This document shows, piece by piece, positions 1 through 10,260 of a stretch of 20,499 bases of DNA (the first letter of the stretch is position 1; every line of letters starts with the position of its first letter). This DNA is from Hypsibius dujardini (lineage: Eukaryota; Tardigrada; Eutardigrada; Parachela; Hypsibiidae), in contig LRSR01010214.1 in NCBI GenBank assembly GCA_001579985.1, positions 1 to 20,499 on the forward strand, in the 5' to 3' direction. Made by a program: the position numbers and the translations under genes. The notes under the pieces were generated by a model. The model saw only the letters and a list, made by a program, of their open reading frames with translations, was not told the DNA's origin and ran no database searches.

Positions 1-117
1 CTATTTCAATTTTAATAACCATATGTACATTATTGTATTATTATTATACGAAGTGGGAAAAAGTAGGAAAAAGAGGGAAAGAAGTGGGAAAAAGTGAGTT
101 TAAAGGCTCGGGCATAC

Positions 118-312
118 CTTGCAAGCATGGTAGACAGCCACGACTCGAACTGCCTGGGCGGCTTCGCAGGTCGCTCCGTTGTCGAGGTGGTTGCTCAGGA
201 GTCCGCCGCCCGATCGTTTGCCCCAGTTGGGGGAGAAATTGAACTGCGCATCAGCTGAGCCGGAGAAGGTCAGCAGCGCGACGACGCAGAGAACGGCCAG
301 CAGGGACTGCAT
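118..312 (-). CDS. Adipokinetic hormone / red pigment concentrating hormone precursor, first coding exon (partial)
   Basis: The exon encodes 65 residues from the ATG at 312. Residues 1-22 form a signal peptide with a hydrophobic core ending in SADA. Residues 23-30 are QFNFSPNW, followed at once by GKR, the amidation glycine and dibasic cleavage site. The predicted hormone is therefore pGlu-Phe-Asn-Phe-Ser-Pro-Asn-Trp-amide, which has the family pattern (Gln1, Phe4, Trp8, blocked ends) and resembles crustacean RPCH (QLNFSPGW) with changes at positions 2 and 7. The C-terminal associated peptide starts SGGG and has Cys49 and Cys64, a spacing common in this family. The exon ends in phase 0 at a clear donor, AAG then GTATGC, so the rest of the precursor lies beyond the left edge. 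In insects these peptides mobilise stored lipid and sugar by a G-protein-coupled receptor. The family call is very secure; the exact species peptide is read directly from the DNA. Confidence 0.93.
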
Positions 313-457
313 GGTTGATGAAAGGGTGAGGGAAGGGAAGGGTTGGGATTGGACTGGGCGAGAGGATAGTCAGATTGTGCGAGGAGGATATCTTTTTTTA
401 GAAGTTTAAAGGATGAGAAAAAGGTAGATGATGAAGTTCAAGTGGATAACAACGCGA

Positions 458-465
458 TTTATATA
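458..465 (-). promoter_or_regulatory. TATA box upstream of the AKH/RPCH-like gene
   Basis: On the minus strand the sequence reads TATATAAA, about 146 bases before the ATG at 312. Transcription starting some 30 bases downstream, near 430, would give a 5' leader of about 115 bases without an intron. This is typical for a compact neuropeptide gene. The match is strong but the start site is inferred. Confidence 0.6.
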
Positions 466-803
466 CGGAATCGGGTGAAAGGTTTTGGTTGATGCCACGG
501 ACGTCTTGTCAGGGTGCAGCTCATCCCGCGACCGCACCTGCTCCGGACCTTGGTTGGCAAACATGAAGTACGTGAGGTTTCCTGCGATTGCGTGTGTCCC
601 AGCGTTACAGGTGCAACAACGGAATGTTTTCTCTTCTATCGGCGAGTCTATCTTCACGGCAGTTTTAACCTTGCTCAGGGCACGCATACTGCATTTCGTA
701 CACCTTTGACTACCTCATAGGTCACTAGTAAGGTTTGCGATTGCATTGTATAGGGCGTTGCACTATTTCCAGCCATCCGTTCTCGATCCCTCATTCCGGT
801 CAC

Positions 804-919
804 TAACTCCGCCCCCTTAGTGTGGAAATATTTCTTTTGACACTCTCCTTGCCAAACTTCAATTTAAAATCGATTAGTATCGGTCAAATCCTGTCGCAGG
901 TCAGGGGGCGGAGTTAGTC
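804..919. repeat. Inverted repeat in the AKH-THADA intergenic region
   Basis: The 16 bases starting at 804 (ACTAACTCCGCCCCCT) recur as their reverse complement ending at 919, enclosing an AT-rich loop of about 85 bases. The pair could be the ends of a small DNA element or a cruciform-forming sequence. No target duplication is evident. The surrounding stretch from 466 to 1483 shows no coding signal that I can support. Confidence 0.5.
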
Positions 920-1016
920 GGTTGTATTCGTCGAAGAGAACTGGAAGTGCGGACTTAGCGGACCAGATTGGCCCATAGTTCCGCCTCCTGACCTCAGGCG
1001 GGCAATATTGGGGGGG

Positions 1017-1070
1017 GGACCCCTTTCCGAAAAGTCGGTTATGCCTCTGGTTACTGAGTAAAGGGGTCCA
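1017..1070. repeat. Short inverted repeat
   Basis: GGACCCCTTT at 1017-1026 is repeated as AAAGGGGTCC at 1061-1070, giving a 10-bp stem with a 34-base loop that itself contains the partly palindromic CCGAAAAGTCGG. It lies downstream of the THADA stop and upstream of the AKH promoter. Function unknown; it may belong to the same degraded repeat as the inverted repeat at 804-919. Confidence 0.35.
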
Positions 1071-1483
1071 CCATTCACACTGAAACACTTATTCCGACCC
1101 GTTTTTCTCTATAAAAACTCCTCCCCCATTCAACTCATGCTAAATTTGGAGACCCCGACGAGCGATGATCAATTCGACACGTGAACAGGCTAGGATCGAG
1201 TTTCGAATAAGGGGAACATGTACATCATAGGGATTGTTTTGTGTCCTGACCGCTAATCCCTCGCCCGCGACTCACTTGTCAGCACTAAATGCACAAACAA
1301 TCTGGCCTTCGACAGCGGAGCTAGAAAGATTTTTTGGTTCCTTCTTGGATAGTTTGCCATTGTTACAACTACCAAGTAGTCCAAACCGTAAACTAGAAGA
1401 ATCACCCCCCTCCCCCTCCCCCGGTCGCACAACAAGATTACAAACAACGTATAGGATGTAAAGAGCCTCCAACCGTTCTCGCA

Positions 1484-4400
1484 TCACTTCCTCTTTCCAC
1501 ACTTCCCGTGATCATGCTTGCCTCTCTCCGCTATCACCGCGGCCAACAAATTTGTTCTCGCCAGATCCCGAACCCGCTGCAGCAGATAACTCCGCCCTTC
1601 CCCCGCCCCCAGAGCGCGTCCCAACGTCACTTCAATCTCCCGTCCCAGAGCTTGCGTGACCGCCGCCGCAGCAACCGGCACCGCGCCGACCGTCCGAAGC
1701 GCCGTCAACAGCCGCATTAGACAGTACACCCGGAAGGCCGCCCGATTGCACGCAAAGACGTCCGCGAGGAAATCGCTCGACAGCATTGACATCTGCTTCC
1801 CAGCGCTCCGGATTTCCTCCACCAACCACTTCATCTGTTCCTCCGATAACGAGGACGACGACGCAACCGGACCATCCTCATCCGCTGACGACGGTCCACC
1901 GGCAGCCAGACCTTCAACACAGTCCGCCAGCTGATCGATCAACCACATGTTTTCGTGGTATTCGTGACGGTCGCCGTGCTCGAACACCGCCGCATCCGGT
2001 TCGTCCGTTTCCTCGTCGCGCGTTCCGATCCGATCGTCCGCGTCGATGTACTTGCTTACGACGACAGAGAGGATGATGTGGATCAGGCTTCCGCTGGCCA
2101 TGCCGGATCGGGCCAGATGACGGATGGCCACGGAGAGGGCGTGGCTTGGGGTGGAAGGATCGGGCAGGTCGTCCTTGAGGCCAAATTGGAAGAGTCGCTC
2201 GGCGACAGTGTTGCGAACGGTCTGGTCGTCGTCGCGGAGGAGATCGATGACGAGGATCCAGAATGTGGCTGGGGAGTGGGATGCGGCGAGAAGTGGTGGG
2301 CTGAGGTGTCGGGCGATGGAGAGACGGACGTCAGTGGAGCAGCCCTTGGTGAGGAGGTCTTTGAGGAGGTCGAGATAGTCGGACACCTGGAAATAAACCA
2401 CATAAATTCGGAGACATAATGGGATAAGCTGGTCAGACGTGATGGTAAATGATGTCAGATAGACCGGAGCTCCTGGTAAACTTAATAGAAGCAGACAAAG
2501 GTTCTGCACAGATAACCAGTCAACCTGACAAGCAAAGACAAATACGAAAAAACAGGCAGACAAACAGATCGAGCGACAACGCTTCCAGGTAAACTCAGCA
2601 GACACAGACAGATGTTCCATACCAACTTTACAGAGGCAGACAAAGGTTCCGCGCAGATAATCAAACAACTAACAGACACAAACAAATGTGAAAAACAGGC
2701 AGAAAGACAAACAGACCGACAACGCTTCGTGGTAAACTCGACAGACGCAAATGTTCCATACAAGCTTAATAGAGGCAGACAAGGATTCCGCAGAGGAAAT
2801 CAGACAACTTTGACAAACACAGGCAAATGTTCCATACAAGCTTAATAGAGGCAAACCGAGATGACAAACAGGCATACAGACAACGATTCCAGATAGATTT
2901 GGCAGATACAGAAAACGGTTCCTTACACAGACAAAGCCTGACAGCCGGACATGACAGACATAGACCGAGGTGAAAAACAGGCGGACCGACGACGCTCCCC
3001 CGTAAACTTGCCAGAGATAGACAACTGTTTCATGCAAACATACCAGAGACACAGACAGATGACAAACAGAGACACGTAAATCATTCTAGATAGTCTCGTC
3101 CATAAACACAAACACAGCTACGTACTAGCTAAGGAGAATCAGTCAGGCCGACTCACCATGGATTCTTCCTTCACCAGACCGCGAATTAACAAGCTCGATG
3201 ACAGCTCCACCGTCCTGCAGATGAATTCCTTATCGTTTCGACTTCGGAAAACCTCCAAAATAGCCATCCATAACCGTTGCAGCCCGAAATACTCAGGAAC
3301 ATCATTCCACTTTGACGAATTCCGCAAAACAGCCGCCCATGCAGCCATTCGTTGCACCAGGACCGTCGGCGTTTCGGATGCTTCACGACGTGCAGACAGG
3401 AAGCCCATCAACTCCGAGTGACCGATCATCCGGTCGGCCCATCCCATTACAGCAGCCTGAGACAAAACATCGAGAACTGCCGCAGTCAACGCCAGTGACC
3501 CTGCCCGCAAGAGAAGGTCACAGACGAAGTCAAGGATCCTCAGATTAGCAGTTGTCGAGACTGTTCCAGCGCTTGGATCCTCGTCGGCACTGCCGCCTGG
3601 AAGAGGAGGGACGTCTAACGCGAAGAGAAACCGGAGATATTCCTGCAAGTAGTGTTGCTTAAATAACGTTCTTGCACTCAAAAATAAAACGTAAAAAAGT
3701 TATAAAAAACTATAAAAGCACTCTAATAATAAGATAAATCTAACATTAATATAAAACAAAAATAAATAAAAATTCATCGGCTAAATAAATTAGCGTCTTC
3801 TGTTGAACAAAAGGCGCTATTTTTGGCATTTAAACAAGAATTTAAATAAAACATTCTAATTATTTAAAGTCAATCTGGGGGCAGTAGATGAACAAAATAA
3901 TGCTTTGATACGGATGTGTATTATGGAATTATAAATTAAATATATTTACTTAAAATTCGCAGCTGTCGCCCGTTGAAAGTACGTCTTATTTAAAAAATTA
4001 AAAAAACCTAAAAAATTAAAAAACCTAAAATTTTTTAAAAAATAATTTAGAACAGGAAATACACAGTACTCGAATGTATTGCGGCTGACCGCTTCCGTGG
4101 AGCTCCTGCGAGCCGTAATCGACCGTGGGGATCGTGATTTGGCTCGACAGTTTAACGGGATTGGTGTGCGTAGGTGCAAAGATGAGCTTCTGCAGTAGCC
4201 GTAGCATCATCGTCTTGGACTGCACCGAGAGTGTAGAGAAAGTTCTCGTATCCGCCATGCAGCCCAACAGTACCGCAGCGAGACTCCCGACGGATTCCTC
4301 GCTCATGTTATTGGTTATGAATCCGGATGAACGTTCCATTTCCAAAAATGTCAGCAGGATGCCGTGCAGTTTGTGGTCGCTTCCGGATCTGAAAATTAAA

Positions 4401-5438
4401 ATTAAAATCAAAATTAAAATTGATTAAAATTAAAATTAAACTTTAAATTAAATTAAAATTAAACTTAAAATTAAACTTTAAATTAAATTTAAATTAAACT
4501 TTAAATTAAATTAAATTATTGCATGTTTATCTATTTTTCCATCCAATTGTCCAAACCGGAAAAATAAATTTAAATGAAAAGTTGTTTAGCGTGAAGTGAT
4601 CTTCGGATTCGGCACACTTGTTTGAGCGGCATTTAATTAAATCAAACTAATCTAAACGACACTATTTGGATGAAATGGTGATTAAACTGAAATAACTTCA
4701 GGTCAATTTTCGTTTGAAATATCCCCAAATTCATTCTCCATCAGTGCTTTCATCACTGACTCTTTTACATGAACAGGGCTTACTCGCCACCTGCATTACC
4801 GTACCGAGCAGCGTCAATGGCCTCCTTCCGCAGCAGCTCCAAAGACGATTCCGGGGCGAATACGGCAAAGGCCTTCGATGCGGCTTGGCGGATTCGCATT
4901 TCCGGATGGCTAAGGCAAGCCTTCAGTGGCCCGAAAATTCTACCCACAAAGACGGGATCCCCCACATCGTAATACAGCCGTTGAAGGATGAGGAGGGCCG
5001 AGTGAATGCCGGCAGACTGGCGCGACTCCGCGTGGTAGACTCGTCCCACGCTCCACGCTTCTAATGTCGCTTTGATGTGGTCGAATGCTCTGGGATATTT
5101 TGTGAAGAAGCGGGCAGCGGGAAGGCAAGCTTCACGCCATTCCATCTCTTCCGGGCACTGCTTGACGGCCGGGCCGAAGACTCGCTGCATGAGTCCCGTG
5201 AAGAGGCTGGCTGCCGCGTTTCGCACTGGCCAATGTCTGAAAGAAGGACGAACATCTAAGCAATAAGAGCAGTGAGTCGTTCAAGTACAAGCGAAGCGTT
5301 TAATATTCGATCGGTCGACCGATAGAAGCCAGACAGAGAGGACTGTAGGCACGTCAGCAAACATGTCGTCAGATAGGCAGACAGACAAACAGAAATATAT
5401 GCAAACAGACAGATAGACAAATAGACAGGCAGGCAAAT

Positions 5439-5522
<84 letters not shown>

Positions 5523-6306
5523 AGACAGACAGAAAGACAGTCAGTCACAGAGGCAGAACAAAAAGATATGCCTACATAGAAACCATGCCAGTGCAGGCCA
5601 AGATGAATCCATCGGCAATAAATGCTTCTGTAAGTTCATTGAGGGAGTTCTGCCTGAATATAGCCTCCAAAATATTCACCGCCCTTACACCATTGTCCAC
5701 CACTTTCACCTCGGCCACCTCGGAATTGAGTCCATCAGTTAGAAAACGCGGCATACTCTCCGCCAACAATCTTTCGCCTTCATCGGTTTTCTTCAGCGCC
5801 ACAAACAGAATGGCCAACAAGCGCGGTAACCCGGCACTCTTCCGTGTGTTCTCCGGTCGCAGGGGCGATGTCCAGTCACGGAGATCTTCCAAGAGATCGC
5901 CAAGAAGCCGCTTAACGGATGTTAGTCCGCGTTCAGAGTTAGTGTCGGAGAAGGATCGACAGATTCGTTGGATCTGTTCAGCCAGTCCGTCGAAAGCACC
6001 GGTGTGACTGGTGATGAGCAGTTGCGACACCATCCACTCCAGCGTTTCTATCTGGAAGGACGGATTGCACAGTTTGATGTACAGACACAGATAGTCATTC
6101 CAGACAGATGGTAAAATGGTACACAGGCAGGCCGACAGACACACGAATAGACAAACATGCAGACGGACAGACAGTCAGACAGACAGGACAAACATACAGT
6201 CAAATTAAATGATAAATAAACAGACATTCAGACAGAAGAACAGGCAGATCCACAGCATATAGATAGAAAACCCAAGGACGGACAAACAGAAAACAGAAAG
6301 ACAGAA

Positions 6307-6346
<40 letters not shown>

Positions 6347-9300
6347 TGACAGACAGACAAACAGACAGACAAACAGACAGAACATAGGCTTACTTTATTT
6401 TCTTCCGAAGTAATCTTTCCAAACAACTTTCCACAGCATATGTCACCCGACAGAATAGACACTTCTCGAATCGACCGCCAGCAACAAACAAACAACATCT
6501 GCGCTGTCGTGCTTTGTTGCGGTCCGTCACAGGAACAGCCATCGCCACCCCCATCATTCAGCACCGCATTCTTATCCATAGACAGTCCACCGGTGTGGTA
6601 AACCAGTGCCTCGCTAACCAACTCCGAAATGTCCCGTCGAACTTGAATGACTCCGTCCGAGACAGACTTCGTCGCACCATCCTCCATTCGACCGATCATA
6701 TTCCTTAAGCGCAGAATCTGTCCGTACAGCGGAGAGTTCCGGGCAGTCCACAGCATGCCCTTGGCCTTGGTCGCGGCGATATCTTCCTGCAACTGGCGCA
6801 GAATTTTCGCCGTCATTTGCGGGAGAGAAATCGATCCGTACCCAGCGAGAAAACCGAGACTGGATGCGATTTTGGAGTCACTGGCAGCGCAACCTCGGGC
6901 TCTGGAATCGGAGAGATCGGATAAAAGGATGCGTGAAAAGCCGCCGATGTGCGATTGAGCCGCGTCGGAATGGGTCGTGAGGATTTCCACGATGTATGCC
7001 TGGTTGTCGGGGAAGCTCTCCCAGAAGAGCTGTTCCGCGAGGGTTCGTTGGAGGGGATTCCAGACTTGCGGAGACTTGGTGATCATGTTGAGCGGACCGT
7101 TCAGTAGAAGAAGGAGAATTTGCAACGCAGTGTTGCGCCTGGAAGAAAAGTTGTGCTACTAAAGGGTTTATTAATCAAAGTTGAGTGCAAGGAACTTGGC
7201 AAACTGGTATGCAGTTGAGACAGGCAACTCAGCTTTGCTTGAAACAGGCAAACAAGCAGGCAGGTGAATAAACACGGAAATAGTAGATAGCCAGACACCA
7301 AGACAGACAACACAATATGCGCTATGAAGGAGGACAGACATGCAGAATGGCAGACCAAACGACCCAACGACAAGTAGAAAAAGAGACAGACAAGCATAAG
7401 CAGACAGCCAGACATATATACAGGCAGACAGACAGGCGGACAAGATAGACAGTCAGACAAATAGACATATTTACAGGTAGACAGACAAGCATAAGCAGAC
7501 AGCCAGACAGACAGACATATATACAGGCAGACAGACAGGCAGACAAGATAGACAGTCAGACAAACAGACAAACTAACCTGGCGTACGAGGAACTAGGCAC
7601 AAGGTCGTTCGAGATGGATGTGATGAAAGCCAAGAGATTTCGCATTAGCCCAACCATCAATGTCTGATCTGGCACTTTCGTTACGCCGGCAGATAAGCAA
7701 GTCTCCTCCAAGCGTCGAAGAAACCGCCCAATTGATTGCAGAAATGGATCGCGGAATCTGGCAAACTGGTGGTTCATATTCTTCTCTACGAAATCGAGAA
7801 TTTCTGAAAAGAACAAAAACAAAAATGATCGCATGAACTTCACATGAAGATCTGAGCGACTTGTTTACCGAACTAGTTCCTTCTTTGGAAGTCCTTCTGA
7901 CTGTCTGTTATATCTGTCCGTCTATCTGTTTTTCTGTCTGCCTTTCTGTGTCTGTGTCGGTGTCTGCCTGCCTATCTGTATTCCTATACCTCTAATATCC
8001 GTCGAAATTCTATGAGTAGAATATGAACATTCAACTTGCAACTTACGACCAAAATCAGTTAGAGGATCCGCCATATCACAGAGAAAATGAAAAGTCTCCA
8101 CCCGCGCGAGGTCGTCGGCAAAAACCGCCAGTTCCGTTTTCCCCCTCACGTACTCCCGGAAGACTTCCAACCGAATAGCCGTCAAACCGGGGATCTTCAC
8201 CGACCGCAGGACAAACAAAATCGGTCCATAACCGCCAAACGAGCGACTAGGGCCAAGGATTCGCATCACATCCAGGATGAATCCCGGTTGTTTCCCCACC
8301 ACCGGCAAGACATGCTTCATCAAAAACGCCCGGTACTCCGTCATCGGCCCAGCTAGTATCTCGGCAAAGTCCTCCGGCGTCCCGATCAAGCACAGCAACT
8401 CCGCCAGTGGAATGGCGTGGAACTTTAACGGCAACGCCGTTAACAGTTGCTTCGGACGGGGAACTCCAGCGGTTTGCTTGGGAACAACGCGGAGCAGTAA
8501 AGCGAGACTCTTTTGCCCGTGCGGAGTCTTCCATGAAAAAGAGTGTCCGTTCAGAATGGAATGTAATAATTCAGTTTGATCCGCTTCAGCGAGGTCCTTC
8601 CACATGGGGACGATGAGGCCCAAGATGTCCACACTCTTCCCCAACACGACGGCACGGTCTTGGGGTGTGCAATACCGCTCGCAGTCTTCGTCAACCAACA
8701 TCTTCCACAGTCCGACCAATTTCGAGCGGTTCTCCTGATTGCGATTCGACCAAGCTAAAGAGTCGCAGTTTTCGGGTGGAGAAGCGGAGACGGCTTTGGT
8801 TAGGAGTTCTGCGAGGGAAACGACAGCTAAGGTTCCACAAACGGCATGGGAATTTAGTGCTGCTTGAACGCTTTCGTGAAGTAAGTCGTAGGAGGTGTCG
8901 AGGGAGTCGATGCTGCTGCTTGTGGCAATGTGAGCGGATATGAAAGCGGCGTAACTCGGCTGGGAGGAGCGGAAATGGTCGAGATCGAAATGCGGTTTGA
9001 TGGAGGGAGCGCGCTGGAGCAGAGTCTTCACGAGGTTGGATGTTGCGGGGAAGAGCTCGGGATGCCGACCGGACGCGGTGCTGTGAAAAAGGATGAGCTT
9101 TGCGGCGATGTCATTGGTCAGCGCCTGTGGAGGAGCAAGACAGGGTTAGATTGGTATGATAATAACACGACCAGGATCAGCAGTGCAGCGTATTCTAGGT
9201 TCGGCATTCAGAAAAGTTAATTGAGCGACTTAAGTCTAACTAAGAAATGCGGAGAAAAAATTAACAATCAATCAAATATTTTGCTACTAAACTAAAAAAT

Positions 9301-10260
9301 TACCTACTAAACCTTCTTTTGCGTTCAGCTTCAGCTCCGATTTTGATTTTGAACGCACAGTTTGGCTATAATACAGTACATCTACGAGTACCAGCAATGC
9401 ATGTAGACATCATAAACAATGAATCAAACCAGCCAATCAATCAATCAATCAATTATTTGTCGCGTAAACAATAATTTTTTATATCTATCCATGAAACATC
9501 AATCAATCGATCAATGAGCCACAAAAAGACCAATAACAAATATATTTCTAAACTCCCATCACATTCACTGTCACCGACTAACCAAAGCCATTCTACTTCA
9601 GTCGGTAACTTCCAGTTCTCATCAAGGCCACCCAATCAGGAAAACCGCAGCATGAGCTGAATTTGCCCACTCAATTTGACATACCTCATCCCGCGATAGC
9701 GCATCAAACGACGTCAGCAATCGATCAATCAACGACAAACCCTGCAGCGTCTCCGACAGCTGCCGCACCTCCTCCTCCGCAGTCTCCCACTTGCCTATCC
9801 CGCAGAACACCAACTCATCCAGATTTCCCCTCGCAAAATCGCCCAGTTCCGGTGAAACATCCGTACAGAGCAGCATCTTCTGCGTGGTTTCGCTGCACAA
9901 TAAGACGTCCTCGAGGATCTTCCGCCGCAAGGGCGATTTCACAGCCAGCAAAGTCCGAAGCTCCTCCACAAGCCTTTCCCTCAAAATACCAGGCCCTTTG
10001 GCCATGAAAATGTCCAGCGCGTAGCGGATAATCTCCTTGACGGTGTGATGCAAATCGGTGCAGCCGGTGAAGGAGCGGAAGAGCTCCACGGCGATCCTCC
10101 CGTCGCGGAGTTCGGTTTCCGCCGTCGCCGGCGGCATCTTCCGTACCTCGTTTAGAAACGCGTTTATGTGGTTGACGCGACGTCGGATGTCCGGAGTGGC
10201 GGTTATGGAGGCGATCATTCGCGTCCCGAACTCGGTGGGAGCGTCGCCAGAAGAATCCAT
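1484..10260 (-). CDS. THADA: THADA homolog (tRNA 2'-O-methyltransferase regulator, armadillo-like), complete, nine exons
   Basis: Exons in transcript order: 9685-10260, 8047-9124, 7578-7803, 6394-7138, 5576-6051, 4784-5236, 4070-4388, 3157-3642, 1484-2386. All junctions are GT-AG, phases agree (0,1,2,0,2,2,0,0) and the total is 5262 nt, a 1753-residue protein (human THADA is 1953). The ATG at 10260 lies in a good context (AGAAATGG); an earlier 5' exon is not excluded. Recognition rests on family motifs: ALTNDIA at the start of exon 2, LFVCCWRSIREV (about 842-853), RKSAGLP (945-951), VNILEAIFRQN (999-1009) and HWPVRNAAASLF across exons 5 and 6, then DHKLHGILLTF in exon 7. THADA/Trm732 proteins partner the FTSJ1/Trm7 methyltransferase for tRNA position 32, and Drosophila THADA also binds the SERCA calcium pump and limits fat storage. 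The protein is helical-repeat throughout, with an acidic stretch in the last exon (DEETDEPD). No polyadenylation signal was identified downstream. Confidence 0.93.
2387..3156 (-). repeat. THADA intron 8, with an imperfect ~140-bp higher-order repeat and CAGA-rich sequence
   Basis: A block reading roughly ATAGAGGCAGACAAGGTTCCGC recurs near 2483, 2630 and 2768, spaced about 147 and 138 bases apart; the flanking TGTTCCATACAAGCTT-like block recurs near 2613, 2752 and 2828. A third block, CGACAACGCTTC followed by GTAAACTC, also recurs near 2573 and 2717. The whole is a diverged minisatellite built on CAGA units. Its transcript reads TCTG. It makes long Cys/Leu/Ser-rich spurious reading frames on the minus strand. 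Confidence 0.7.
4390..4515. repeat. ATTAAA-type AT-rich satellite in THADA intron 6
   Basis: Irregular tandem AAATTA/AAATTAAACTTTA units run for about 125 bases just inside the acceptor side of intron 6 (intron 4389-4783). The sequence is almost free of G and C. The acceptor TTTTCAG at 4389-4395 directly abuts the repeat, so the repeat may supply its polypyrimidine tract. Confidence 0.8.
5440..5521. repeat. (GCAG)n tetranucleotide microsatellite in THADA intron 5
   Basis: About 20 uninterrupted GCAG/GGCA units, flanked on both sides by degenerate CAGA units (about 5330-5440 and 5522-5560). The intron is 5237-5575. The perfection of the array suggests recent expansion and makes its length a likely polymorphism; assembly length should be treated with caution. 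Confidence 0.95.
6130..6382. repeat. (CAGA)n tetranucleotide repeat in THADA intron 4
   Basis: Degenerate CAGA/CAAA units, purest at about 6315-6380. The intron runs 6052-6393. On the transcribed strand the repeat reads TCTG, the same polarity as in introns 3, 5 and 8. Minus-strand translation gives a low-complexity Cys/Leu/Ser/Val string, not a protein. Confidence 0.9.
7262..7570. repeat. (CAGA)n repeat in THADA intron 3, with an internal direct repeat
   Basis: Intron 3 (7139-7577) is mostly degenerate CAGA. A longer unit, AAGCATAAGCAGACAGCCAGACA followed by TATATACAGGCAGACAGACAGGC, occurs near 7393 and again near 7488, so a ~95-base segment was duplicated. The donor side of the intron lies directly beside the repeat (exon 3 ends at 7578). 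Confidence 0.9.
7896..7983. repeat. (TCTG)n repeat in THADA intron 2, opposite polarity
   Basis: Here the plus strand reads TCTG/CTGT rather than CAGA, so the THADA pre-mRNA contains CAGA in intron 2 (7804-8046) and UCUG in introns 3, 4, 5 and 8. The two repeat types are complementary and flank exon 3 (7578-7803). Confidence 0.9.
9434..9454. repeat. Short (CAAT)n microsatellite in THADA intron 1
   Basis: About five CAAT units in the 560-bp intron 1 (9125-9684). Similar short CAAT/AATC runs occur at about 9500, 12215 and 18070-18135. The rest of the intron is AT-rich with nothing recognisable. Confidence 0.7.

Larger units (their letters stand above)
4784..7138 (-). other. THADA: THADA DUF2428 core region (exons 4 to 6)
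   Basis: This span holds the most conserved part of THADA. Exon 4 ends with the CCWRS motif; exon 5 carries RKSAGLP, the counterpart of vertebrate RRSAGIPF, and the NILEAIFRQNSL stretch matching NILRALFRDTRL. The exon 5/6 splice rebuilds GMVSIHWPVRNA, which aligns residue for residue with vertebrate GFTSPVWAVRNS. That alignment fixes the unusual exon 5 donor at 5575 (GTAGGC), because other nearby GT dinucleotides would break the reading frame. Introns 4 and 5 interrupt the domain and carry long tetranucleotide repeats. Confidence 0.9.

Noticed and set aside
1955-2419. 154-residue plus-strand open frame
   Set aside because: It is antisense to THADA exon 9; the minus-strand frame has the correct splice phase and family similarity.
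5330-5560. Possible CRISPR-like array
   Set aside because: The units are four bases with no spacers, so it is a microsatellite; the genome is eukaryotic.
7101-7571. Cys/Leu/Ser-rich minus-strand frames in THADA introns (also near 2482-3111 and 6200-6385)
   Set aside because: They are translations of TCTG tetranucleotide repeats in intron sequence, not proteins.
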